Source: Arthrobacter terricola (lineage in GTDB: Bacteria > Actinomycetota > Actinomycetes > Actinomycetales > Micrococcaceae). Taken from it: a DNA stretch of 64,000 nucleotides. Below, one piece after another: positions 33,806 through 41,007 of the stretch. Where the stretch lies: positions 1 through 64,000 of the forward strand of contig NZ_SMRU01000006.1 of NCBI RefSeq assembly GCF_004354015.1. The letters run 5' to 3'. The notes under the pieces were generated by a model. The model searched no databases and was not told the DNA's origin. It saw only the letters and a program-made list of their open reading frames with translations. Position numbers and translations under genes: made by a program. Each line of letters begins with the position of its first letter. Position 1 is the first letter of the stretch.

Positions 33806-34564
33806 CTACTGCGAGCTGCTGGCTGCGTCGTAGCCCGCCAAGAGCCGCCGCGATGCCGTGCCCATGTGCGAGACCATGGCCTCGGTGACGAGTGCGGGAT
33901 CGCGGGATTCGAGGGCTTTGAAGATAGCGCGGTGCTCCGAGAGGGCAGCGGCCGCGTGGCCTTCGTCGGTCAGTGCCCGGTCCACCCAGATCCTCAGGAG
34001 CGACCGGATGCTCTGGAGCAGTTCCTGGAGGACCTGGTTTCCGGAGGCCGCGGCGATTTCCTTGTGGAACGCGGCATCTGCCTCGACGAACACCGCGAGG
34101 TTGTCGAGTCCGGACTCCATCGCATCGAGGTCGGCCCGCATGCGCTCCAGAGCTTCGTCACTGATCCTGGTGGCGGCCAACTGGACGGCTTGGACCTCCA
34201 AGCCGCTGCGCAATTCGACCAACTCGCGCGTGCGCGGCTCACCCAGCATGAGTCCCCAACTGAGCGTGCGCGGCAAAAGTTCGGAGACGCCGTCGCGCAG
34301 GTAGGTCCCGGATCCCGGCCGGACGATGACGATCCCGAGGATCTCCAAGGCGGCCAGTGCTTCGCGCACCGCGGAACGTCCGACGCCGAGCGAAGCCGCC
34401 AGCTGCCGTTCGGCAGGAAGGCGCGTCCCGGCTGCGATGTCGCCGCTCGTGAAGTACGCAAGCAGCCGCTCCGCAACCTCGGAAACGACGGAGCCGTGCT
34501 CCATGGGTGCAAGGGCTGCCGTGATGTGGGCCGCTGCGGCCGCGGAATTTACTGACACATTCAC
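33806..34564 (-). CDS. FadR-family (GntR) regulator of the apionate/tetrulose operon
   Basis: A 252-aa regulator. The GntR winged helix (VVSEVAERLLAYFTSGDIAA, LPAERQLAASLGVGRSAVRE, GIVIVRPGSGTYLRD) is followed by an all-helical FCD effector domain whose likely metal ligands are the Asp/His/His residues in VEADAAFHKEI, and LSEHRAIFKALESRD with VSHMGTASRRL. FCD regulators usually sense sugar acids or other carboxylates. The gene is divergent from the six-gene catabolic operon, and near-identical palindromic sites lie 7 bp upstream of its own ATG and in front of the operon. ATG 34504 is an alternative start. Confidence 0.92.
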   Translation of the reverse strand: MNVSVNSAAAAAHITAALAPMEHGSVVSEVAERLLAYFTSGDIAAGTRLPAERQLAASLGVGRSAVREALAALEILGIVIVRPGSGTYLRDGVSELLPRTLSWGLMLGEPRTRELVELRSGLEVQAVQLAATRISDEALERMRADLDAMESGLDNLAVFVEADAAFHKEIAAASGNQVLQELLQSIRSLLRIWVDRALTDEGHAAAALSEHRAIFKALESRDPALVTEAMVSHMGTASRRLLAGYDAASSSQ

Positions 34565-34570
34565 AGCGTA

Positions 34571-34589
34571 GCAACCGGATGACCAATTT
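34571..34589. promoter_or_regulatory. FadR-type operator copy next to the regulator gene
   Basis: GCAACCGGATGACCAATTT matches the stronger site at 34626-34644 in 17 of 19 positions. It begins 7 bp upstream of the regulator start codon, suiting autoregulation. Confidence 0.5.
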
Positions 34590-34624
34590 CGCCTGACGAG
34601 CCGGACCGTCCCATCGAGTGATCA

Positions 34625-34644
34625 GTCAACCGGTTGACCAATTT
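34625..34644. promoter_or_regulatory. FadR-type operator for the catabolic operon (perfect palindrome)
   Basis: GTCAACCGGTTGAC (34625-34638) is a perfect 14-bp palindrome followed by CAATTT, a flank shared with the other copy. It sits between the two divergent genes, about 125 bp upstream of the transporter start, and likely overlaps the operon promoter. Confidence 0.6.
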
Positions 34645-34766
34645 AGATTTCAGTCCTATGGTTGAAATCACACGTTCACGTCGCCGGGTGCTACCGGCAA
34701 AATCACGAGCCAACCCGGCACCTCCAGTGCAGGAGCCACCGGGATACCCAATACCAAGGAGTCAAT

Positions 34767-36134
34767 GTGGACACCACGCAATCAGTGGTCGAACGCTCGA
34801 CAATCAAGAAGGTCGCGATCCGGCTGGTGCCGTTCGTTGCCCTGATGTTCTTCATCAATTACCTGGACCGGACGGCCATTTCCTTCGCCGGCCCCAACGG
34901 AATGACCACGGACCTGGCGCTTTCCGCTGCGCAGTTCGGCTTCGCTTCCGGTGTCTTCTTCATTGGCTACATCCTGTTGGAAGTCCCCAGCAACCTGGCC
35001 CTGCACAAGTTCGGCGCACGCCGCTGGCTCGCGCGAATCATGGTCAGCTGGGGCATCGTCTCCTTGCTGTTCACCTGGGTGGGCAACGTGGAACAGCTCT
35101 ACATCCTCCGCTTCGCCTTGGGCGTGGCCGAGGCCGGCTTCTTCCCAGGCGCCATCCTCTTCCTGAGCCTCTGGGTACCGGCCAAGCACCGCAGCAAGAT
35201 CCTCGCCCTCTTCTACTTGGCACAACCCCTCACCACGGTGGTAGGCGCCCCGCTTGCCGGTGCCCTCATCCAGCAGCACAACGTCTTCTTCGGCCTTGAG
35301 GGCTGGCGTTTCATGTTCTTCGGCGTGGCCATCCCCGCCATCCTGATCGGCGTGATCTCCTGGTTCTACCTGGCCGACTCACCCGCCAAGGCCAAGTGGC
35401 TGACCTCCGAGGAAAAGACCTGGCTGATCGGCGCGCTCGAAAAGGAAAAGAGCGCGACGTCGGACGGCGGCAAGCACGCAAGCGTCCGGACCGTCTTCGG
35501 AAACGGCCGCGTCTGGATGCTCTCTGCTATCTACTTCGGCTTCATCTACGGCCTCTATGCCCTCGGGTTCTTCCTGCCCACCATCATCAAGGGCTTCGAG
35601 ACCCAGTTCGGTTCGAAATTCGACGTCTTCCAGCAAGGCCTCATCACGGCAATCCCCTACCTGCCCGCGGCCGTCGCCTTGTACTTCTGGTCGAAGGACG
35701 CCACGAAGCGCGGCGTCAAGACGTGGCACATCGCAGTTCCCGCACTTACCGGAGCAATCAGCATCCCGCTGGCTCTGTTCGCAGGCTCTCCGGCCGCGAC
35801 GATCGCCGTCATCACCATCACGGCCATGTCCATCTTCGCGGCACTGCCGAACTTCTGGACCGTCCCCACGCAATTCCTCACGGGCGCCGCAGCCGCGGCC
35901 GGCATCGCGCTGATCAACACCGTTGGAAACCTGGCCGGCTTCAGCGCGGGCTACATCACGGGCTGGCTCAAGGACTGGACCGGCAGCTACACAGTACCGA
36001 TGTTCGTCGTCGGCGGTTTCATGTTCCTGTCCTCGATCCTCATGGTCGTACTCAGCCGCCGGGGAAAAGCGCCTGAGGGGCTGCGCGCAACCGCAATGGA
36101 TACCGCAGCCGCCGGCAAGCCCTCCCAAGGCTGA
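34767..36134 (+). CDS. MFS transporter, anion:cation symporter type (sugar-acid importer)
   Basis: A 455-aa, 12-helix permease. LMFFINYLDRTAISFAGP in helix 1, GYILLEVPSNLALHKFGARR with the family ARRW turn, and RFALGVAEAGFFPGAILFLS are characteristic of the ACS family that brings in galactonate, glucarate, tartrate and similar carboxylates. I chose GTG 34767 because AAGGAG lies 5 nt upstream and it matches the family N-terminus; a frame from 34662 has no support. As first gene of the operon, it most likely imports the operon's substrate, arguing for a sugar acid such as D-apionate rather than a neutral polyol. Confidence 0.9.
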   Translation: MDTTQSVVERSTIKKVAIRLVPFVALMFFINYLDRTAISFAGPNGMTTDLALSAAQFGFASGVFFIGYILLEVPSNLALHKFGARRWLARIMVSWGIVSLLFTWVGNVEQLYILRFALGVAEAGFFPGAILFLSLWVPAKHRSKILALFYLAQPLTTVVGAPLAGALIQQHNVFFGLEGWRFMFFGVAIPAILIGVISWFYLADSPAKAKWLTSEEKTWLIGALEKEKSATSDGGKHASVRTVFGNGRVWMLSAIYFGFIYGLYALGFFLPTIIKGFETQFGSKFDVFQQGLITAIPYLPAAVALYFWSKDATKRGVKTWHIAVPALTGAISIPLALFAGSPAATIAVITITAMSIFAALPNFWTVPTQFLTGAAAAAGIALINTVGNLAGFSAGYITGWLKDWTGSYTVPMFVVGGFMFLSSILMVVLSRRGKAPEGLRATAMDTAAAGKPSQG

Positions 36135-36191
36135 TCCCACCTTCCCCACCCCCACCCGAGCCTTTCCGCACACTGTTTCCAGGAGTTCCGC

Positions 36192-37946
36192 ATGACCCGT
36201 TTGTTCAATGAGCCCTCGGCTTTTGCTGATGAGATGATCGAGGGTTTCGTCGCGTCGCATGGCCGGTGGGTGCGCCGGGTGCCTGGCGGGGTAGCCCGCA
36301 GCACCCGCAGCACTCCGGGTTCAGTGGCGTTGGTGATCGGTGGCGGTTCGGGCCATTACCCGGCGTTCGCCGGTTTGGTCGGGCAGGGCCTGGCCCATGG
36401 CGCGGCGATGGGGAATTTGTTCGCGTCCCCGTCCGCGCAGCAGGTTTACAACGTGGCCAAGGCCGCGGACAACGGCGGCGGGATCCTGCTGGGCTACGGC
36501 AACTATGCCGGAGACGTGCTGCACTTCACCCAGGCCCAGGACAAGCTCCGCGCCGAAGGCATCGATTGCCGCAGCATCGCCGTCACTGACGACATTTCCT
36601 CCGCACCGCTGGCCGAGAAGCACAAGCGCCGTGGCATCGCCGGTGACCTGACCGTCTTCAAGGTCGCCGCGGCGGCAGCCGAGGCCGGCTACCCCCTGGA
36701 CGCCGTCGTCGGGATCGCCGAACGCGCCAACGAACGCACCCGCTCCTTCGGCGTCGCGTTCACCGGCTGCACCCTGCCCGGCGCCCCCGAACCGCTGTTC
36801 ACGGTCCCCGCGGGCCGGATGGCCGTCGGGATGGGCATCCATGGCGAGCCGGGCATCGGCGAAACGGGGATCCCGACGGCGGACGAACTCGCCGAACTGC
36901 TCGTCAAAGACCTCCTCGCCGAGGTCCCCGACGGACTGCAGATCCAAGGCGCGCGGGTGGTGCCGATCCTCAACGGCCTGGGCAGCGTGAAATACGAAGA
37001 ACTGTTCGTTCTCTACCGCCGCGTCGCGCAACTCTTGGCCGAGGCCGGGATCATCGCGGTGGACCCGCAGGTCGGCGAACTCGTCACGAGCTTCGACATG
37101 GCCGGGACCTCCCTGACCCTCTTCTGGCTCGACCCCGAACTCGAGCAACTGTGGCTTGCCCCGGCGGATGCGCCCGCGTTCCGCCGCGGCGCCGTGACCG
37201 CGGAAGCGCTCGACGCCGATGAACTCACCGCCGCTGCCGAGCAGCTCACCGTGATCCCGGACGCCTCTGACGAGTCCAAAGCATCAGCCACCGCCGTGCT
37301 GGCCGCCCTCCACGCGGCGAAAGCCGTGATCGACGCGAACGTGGCCGAACTCGGCCGCATCGACGCGATCGCCGGAGACGGTGACCACGGCATCGGCATG
37401 GAACGCGGAATCCACGCCGCCACCGCGGCCGCGGCAGACGCCGTCGAACGCGGGGCCGGTGCCGGGACCGTACTGGAACTGGCCGCGGACGCCTGGGCCG
37501 ACAAAGCCGGCGGCACCTCCGGAGCGCTGTGGGGCATGGCCCTGCGCGCCGTCGGACACGCCGTGGGGAACACCGAACGCCCCACCGCGCAGGCCGTGGC
37601 CGCCGGAGTGGCCGAAGCGAAACGCTCCATCATGGACTTCGGCAAAGCCAAAGTCGGGGACAAAACCCTCGTGGACGTCCTGGCCCCCTTCAGCGACGCC
37701 CTCACCGCCGCCGTCACCGACGGTTCCCGGTTGCGGGACGCCTGGGGCACCGCGGCCGCGGTCGCCGAGCAGGCCGCCGAAGCCACCGCGACCCTGCTGC
37801 CCCTCATGGGCCGCGCCCGGCCGCACGCCGAAAAAAGCCTCGGCACCCCCGACGCCGGCGCGGTCTCCATGGCCCTGATCATCCGCGCCATCCACAACAC
37901 CCTCACCGACACCACTGTCACGACCCTTCTGAAGGAGAACGCATGA
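36192..37946 (+). CDS. Dihydroxyacetone/tetrulose kinase, fused DhaK-DhaL (LerK-like)
   Basis: A 584-aa ATP-dependent kinase. The DhaK half has [20 protein letters not shown] and the covalent substrate-binding His in [12 protein letters not shown] (H217). The DhaL half (from about residue 360) has the Mg-ATP motif [14 protein letters not shown] near residue 395 and [16 protein letters not shown]. The fused form resembles dihydroxyacetone kinase and the L- or D-erythrulose kinases known from mycobacteria. In this operon, with two tetrulose-phosphate isomerase-like genes, L-erythrulose 1-phosphorylation fits best. It starts 57 bp after the transporter and its stop overlaps the rpiB-like ATG. 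Codon choice is extremely GC-rich and uniform from here to 40.9 kb. Confidence 0.9.
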   Translation: MTRLFNEPSAFADEMIEGFVASHGRWVRRVPGGVARSTRSTPGSVALVIGGGSGHYPAFAGLVGQGLAHGAAMGNLFASPSAQQVYNVAKAADNGGGILLGYGNYAGDVLHFTQAQDKLRAEGIDCRSIAVTDDISSAPLAEKHKRRGIAGDLTVFKVAAAAAEAGYPLDAVVGIAERANERTRSFGVAFTGCTLPGAPEPLFTVPAGRMAVGMGIHGEPGIGETGIPTADELAELLVKDLLAEVPDGLQIQGARVVPILNGLGSVKYEELFVLYRRVAQLLAEAGIIAVDPQVGELVTSFDMAGTSLTLFWLDPELEQLWLAPADAPAFRRGAVTAEALDADELTAAAEQLTVIPDASDESKASATAVLAALHAAKAVIDANVAELGRIDAIAGDGDHGIGMERGIHAATAAAADAVERGAGAGTVLELAADAWADKAGGTSGALWGMALRAVGHAVGNTERPTAQAVAAGVAEAKRSIMDFGKAKVGDKTLVDVLAPFSDALTAAVTDGSRLRDAWGTAAAVAEQAAEATATLLPLMGRARPHAEKSLGTPDAGAVSMALIIRAIHNTLTDTTVTTLLKENA

Positions 37947-38413
37947 GCGCCGCACTACGCCTGGTCATCGGATCCGACGACGCCGGATACGACTACAAAG
38001 AAGCCCTCAAAACCGACCTGCAAGCCAACCCCCTGGTCGAATCCGTAACCGACGTCGGGGTCGACGCCGCATCCCACACCCCCTACCCCTCGGTGGCGAT
38101 CGCCGCCGCGGAACTCATCGCCGCCGGCAAAGCCGACCGCGCCCTGCTCATCTGCGGCACCGGCCTCGGCGTCGCGATCGCTGCGAACAAAGTCCCCGGC
38201 ATCCGCGCCGTCACCGCACACGACTCCTTCTCCGTCGAACGCGCCATCCTGTCCAACAACGCCCAGGTCCTCACCATGGGCCAACGCGTCATCGGACTCG
38301 AACTCGCCCGCCGCCTGGCCAAGGAATGGCTCACCTACACCTTCGACGAAAGCTCCGCCTCGGCCGAGAAAGTCGCACTCATTAAGGACTACGAAGGTGT
38401 CACTTCCTGCTAA
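37943..38413 (+). CDS. RpiB-family isomerase (EryI/DerI-like tetrose-phosphate isomerase)
   Basis: A 156-aa RpiB/LacAB-fold enzyme. [13 protein letters not shown] forms the phosphate/substrate loop and [15 protein letters not shown] carries the catalytic cysteine (C71). RpiB relatives in erythritol and threitol pathways interconvert D-erythrulose-4-phosphate and D-erythrose-4-phosphate; that role fits here because a kinase and a TIM-like gene flank it. A housekeeping ribose-5-phosphate role is less likely given the operon. ATGA overlap with the kinase and a 17-bp overlap with the TIM-like gene show tight coupling. Confidence 0.88.
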   Translation: MSAALRLVIGSDDAGYDYKEALKTDLQANPLVESVTDVGVDAASHTPYPSVAIAAAELIAAGKADRALLICGTGLGVAIAANKVPGIRAVTAHDSFSVERAILSNNAQVLTMGQRVIGLELARRLAKEWLTYTFDESSASAEKVALIKDYEGVTSC

Positions 38414-39269
38414 CACCCACACCGCAAACCACGACGGCGGCACCCGGCCCGGTGCCGGACCGTCCGGTGCCGACGCGCACCGACCGGGCGCGGTGATCGG
38501 GGTCAGCCTGAAAATGTACTTCGGCTACCAGCGCTCCGTGGACTACTGCCGCGAGATCGCCACCCTGGCGTTCAAGCACCCAGCCGTGGTGAACGACGAC
38601 ATCGAACTCTTCGTCCTCCCGGCCCTGCCCGCACTGCCCGAAGCGTCCCGCATCCTGGGCGCGGCCGGCGTCGGGACCGGGGCGCAGGACATCTTCTGGG
38701 AAGACGAAGGCCCCTACACCGGCGAAACCGGCGCGAAAACCATCGCCGAACTCGGAGGACGCTACGCCGAAGTCGGGCACGCCGAACGCCGCCGCATCTT
38801 CGGCGAAGACGACGCGGTCATCGGGCTGAAGACCGCCGCCGCTTACCGCAACGGCCTCACCCCAGTGCTCTGCGTCGGGGAACCAGCCGCCGGCTCGCCC
38901 GAGGAAGCGATCGCGCACTGCACCGCCGAGATCGACGCCGCCCTCAACCGGGCCGGAACACTCGGCCCCGCAGGACGCACCATCGTCGCCTACGAACCGC
39001 AATGGGCCATCGGCGCCCCCGAACCAGCCACCCCGGCTTACATCAGCGCCGTGGTCCGCGGCCTCGACGAACACCTCCGAAACCTGCCCGGCCAACACGA
39101 CAGCCGGGTCATCTACGGAGGCAGCGCCGGACCCGGACTGATCACCGAACTGGACACCGCCGTCGCCGGCCTGTTCCTCGGACGCTTCGCCCACGACCCG
39201 CAAGCACTGGCCGCCATCCTGGACGAAACCGCCGCCCGGATCGCCGCTGGCAAGGAAGTGGCGGCATGA
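38397..39269 (+). CDS. Triose-phosphate-isomerase-like protein (EryH/LerI-like)
   Basis: A 290-aa TIM-barrel enzyme. Catalytic features are [10 protein letters not shown] (His128), the base in [10 protein letters not shown] (E200) and the phosphate loop YGGSAGPG. The usual Asn of the N-x-K motif is replaced (SLKMYFGY keeps the Lys), and VGHS becomes VGHA, so it is a diverged TIM like TpiA2/EryH, which isomerises tetrulose phosphates. It also has about 30 extra, Pro/Gly-rich N-terminal residues. Start GTG 38397 lies inside the end of the rpiB-like gene after AAGGA. L-erythrulose-1-P to D-erythrulose-4-P is the most likely reaction. Confidence 0.87.
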   Translation: MSLPANTHTANHDGGTRPGAGPSGADAHRPGAVIGVSLKMYFGYQRSVDYCREIATLAFKHPAVVNDDIELFVLPALPALPEASRILGAAGVGTGAQDIFWEDEGPYTGETGAKTIAELGGRYAEVGHAERRRIFGEDDAVIGLKTAAAYRNGLTPVLCVGEPAAGSPEEAIAHCTAEIDAALNRAGTLGPAGRTIVAYEPQWAIGAPEPATPAYISAVVRGLDEHLRNLPGQHDSRVIYGGSAGPGLITELDTAVAGLFLGRFAHDPQALAAILDETAARIAAGKEVAA

Positions 39270-40081
39270 GCAGAATCGGGCAGGCCAGTCGTATTGGATT
39301 AAGCAGCTACGCGTTCTTCTGGCAACTCTCAGACCAGGTCAGCAACCCGCTCACCCTCCACCAAGCCCTCGAACGCACCGCCGCCATGGGGGTGGACCTG
39401 TTCCAGATCTGCGACTACGCGCCCCTGGAGGACATGAGCGACGACGAACTCGGCGCCGTCCGGGCCACCGCGGACAACCTCGGCATCACCCTCGAGCTCG
39501 GCACGAAAGGCATCCGCCCCGAGCACCTGCGCCGCTTCCTGCACATCGCACGGATCCTCGGCTCCGCGCTGCTCCGGACCATGTTCAACGTTCCCGGACA
39601 CACCCCGGACAACGACGAAGCCACCGCGATCTTCACCGAGATCCTGCCCGAGTTCGAGGCCGCCGGGGTGCGCATCGCCGTCGAAACCTACGAACAAGTC
39701 CCCACGGAACGGATCCTGGAGGTCATCCGGGCCGTCGGCAGCCCGTACCTGGGAATCTGCTCCGACCCCGCCAACACCGTCGCGGCACTGGAGATGCCCC
39801 GTCAGGTGATCGACGCCGTCGAACCCTACGTGCTCAACATGCACATCAAAGACTTTGCGTTCAGCCGCAAACAGGGATGGGTCGGATTCACGTACTCCGG
39901 CGCACCCCTGGGCGAAGGCCTTCTCGACTACGACTACATGGTCGAAAAGATCCAACCCAAGCAAAGAAACATCAACCAAATCGTCGAACACTGGCTGCCC
40001 TGGCAGGACACCGAAACGGACACCATCCACCTCGAAAACCAGTGGACCCAGCAAAGCATCGAATTCCTAAGGAGCAAGTGA
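39266..40081 (+). CDS. Xylose-isomerase-like TIM-barrel protein (OiaC- or EryC-like)
   Basis: A 271-aa protein of the sugar-phosphate isomerase/epimerase (AP_endonuc_2) superfamily. Likely metal ligands are in AVETYEQVPTERI, GICSDPANT, LNMHIKDFAF and the C-terminal Glu/His block. The family includes EryC (tetrulose-phosphate racemase) and the 3-oxo-isoapionate decarboxylase OiaC. With the ApnO-like gene just downstream and an erythrulose-type kinase upstream, decarboxylation of 3-oxo-isoapionate to L-erythrulose is the more economical reading; racemase is the alternative. ATG 39266 overlaps the previous stop. Confidence 0.85.
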   Translation: MSRIGQASRIGLSSYAFFWQLSDQVSNPLTLHQALERTAAMGVDLFQICDYAPLEDMSDDELGAVRATADNLGITLELGTKGIRPEHLRRFLHIARILGSALLRTMFNVPGHTPDNDEATAIFTEILPEFEAAGVRIAVETYEQVPTERILEVIRAVGSPYLGICSDPANTVAALEMPRQVIDAVEPYVLNMHIKDFAFSRKQGWVGFTYSGAPLGEGLLDYDYMVEKIQPKQRNINQIVEHWLPWQDTETDTIHLENQWTQQSIEFLRSK

Positions 40082-40082
40082 A

Positions 40083-40943
40083 ATGTCAGCAGAAATATTG
40101 ACCGTGGCCGTCATCGGAGCCGGTGGCAAGATGGGGATGCGCGTTTCCCGCAACCTCCAGAAGTCCAACCACGCCGTCACCTACAGCGAGAACTCCCCCG
40201 CCGGCCAGGACCGGGTCCGCGCCGAAGGCCGCGAGATCACGGCGACTGACGACGCCGTCAAGGGCGCCGACGTCGTAATCCTCGCCGTCCCGGACACCGT
40301 CCTGGGCCTCGTCTCCGAAGGCGTTGTGCCGCAGATGAAGTCCGGCGCGATCCTGCTCACCCTGGACCCGGCCGCCGCTTACGCCGGGCTGCTGGCCAAG
40401 CGCGACGACGTCGTGCAGGCCGTTGCGCACCCGTGCCACCCGTCGGTGTTCCTCGAGCGGACCACCAAGGAAGAATGGGCCGACACCTTCGGCGGCGCAG
40501 GCGCCCCGCAGAACGTCGTTGCCGCGATCGACGACGACGCTCCCGCCTCGGCCCGCGAAGCCGCCGAAACGACCATCCGGACGATCTACGCGCCGGTCAT
40601 TGACGTGCACTGGGTCACCGTCAAGCAGCTCGCCATCCTCGAACCCACCCTCGTGGAAACCGTCGCCTGCATGATCGGCACGCTGCTCAACGAAGCCCTC
40701 CACGAGACCGTGCACACCGCCGGCGTCCCCGAGGAAGCAGCCAAGGCGATGCTCTTCGGCCACGTCCAGATCGCGCTCACCAACGCCCTGCGCGGCTCCA
40801 ACCCGTTCTCCGAGGCCTGCGAAATCGCCATCCAGTACGGCAAGGACACCATCATCAAGGACGACTGGAAGAAAATCTTCGACGACTCCGAACTCGACGG
40901 CGTCATTGCCAAGATGCTCAAGCTGGACGCCGTCAAGCGCTAA
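40083..40943 (+). CDS. 6PGDH-like oxidoreductase (D-apionate oxidoisomerase-like)
   Basis: A 286-aa NAD(P)-dependent enzyme. The Rossmann loop is VIGAGGKMGMRVSRNL (residues 10-25), followed by ADVVILAVPDTVLG and a C-terminal all-helical phosphogluconate-dehydrogenase-type domain (LVETVACMIGTLLNEALHE, AMLFGHVQIALTNALRGSNP). HPCHPSVFL is an unusual His/Cys segment near the cleft. ApnO, which oxidises D-apionate with migration of the hydroxymethyl group to give 3-oxo-isoapionate, has this two-domain layout. The start is 1 bp after the upstream stop, with GGAGCAAG before it. Specific activity is inferred from operon content. Confidence 0.85.
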   Translation: MSAEILTVAVIGAGGKMGMRVSRNLQKSNHAVTYSENSPAGQDRVRAEGREITATDDAVKGADVVILAVPDTVLGLVSEGVVPQMKSGAILLTLDPAAAYAGLLAKRDDVVQAVAHPCHPSVFLERTTKEEWADTFGGAGAPQNVVAAIDDDAPASAREAAETTIRTIYAPVIDVHWVTVKQLAILEPTLVETVACMIGTLLNEALHETVHTAGVPEEAAKAMLFGHVQIALTNALRGSNPFSEACEIAIQYGKDTIIKDDWKKIFDDSELDGVIAKMLKLDAVKR

Positions 40944-40950
40944 AAGCCAA

Positions 40951-41007
40951 CGCGGGGTCGCTTACGGCCCGTTGCGAGCAGCAACATGGGCCGTAAGTGA
41001 CCCCGCG
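40951..41007. repeat. Long inverted repeat at the end of two convergent genes
   Basis: Two 20-bp arms (40951-40970 and 40988-41007) pair with one G-T wobble, and the 17-nt loop contains a further GTTGC/GCAAC stem. It directly follows the ApnO-like gene and overlaps the last 15 codons and stop of the patatin-like gene. It can act as a bidirectional terminator, but size and nesting also suggest a REP-like repeat. Confidence 0.65.

Noticed and set aside
36192-38413. Kinase and RpiB-like genes as glycerol/dihydroxyacetone and ribose catabolism
   Set aside because: The diverged TIM-like gene, the xylose-isomerase-like gene and the ApnO-like gene in the same overlapping unit fit a tetrulose route better; the simple reading leaves three genes unexplained.
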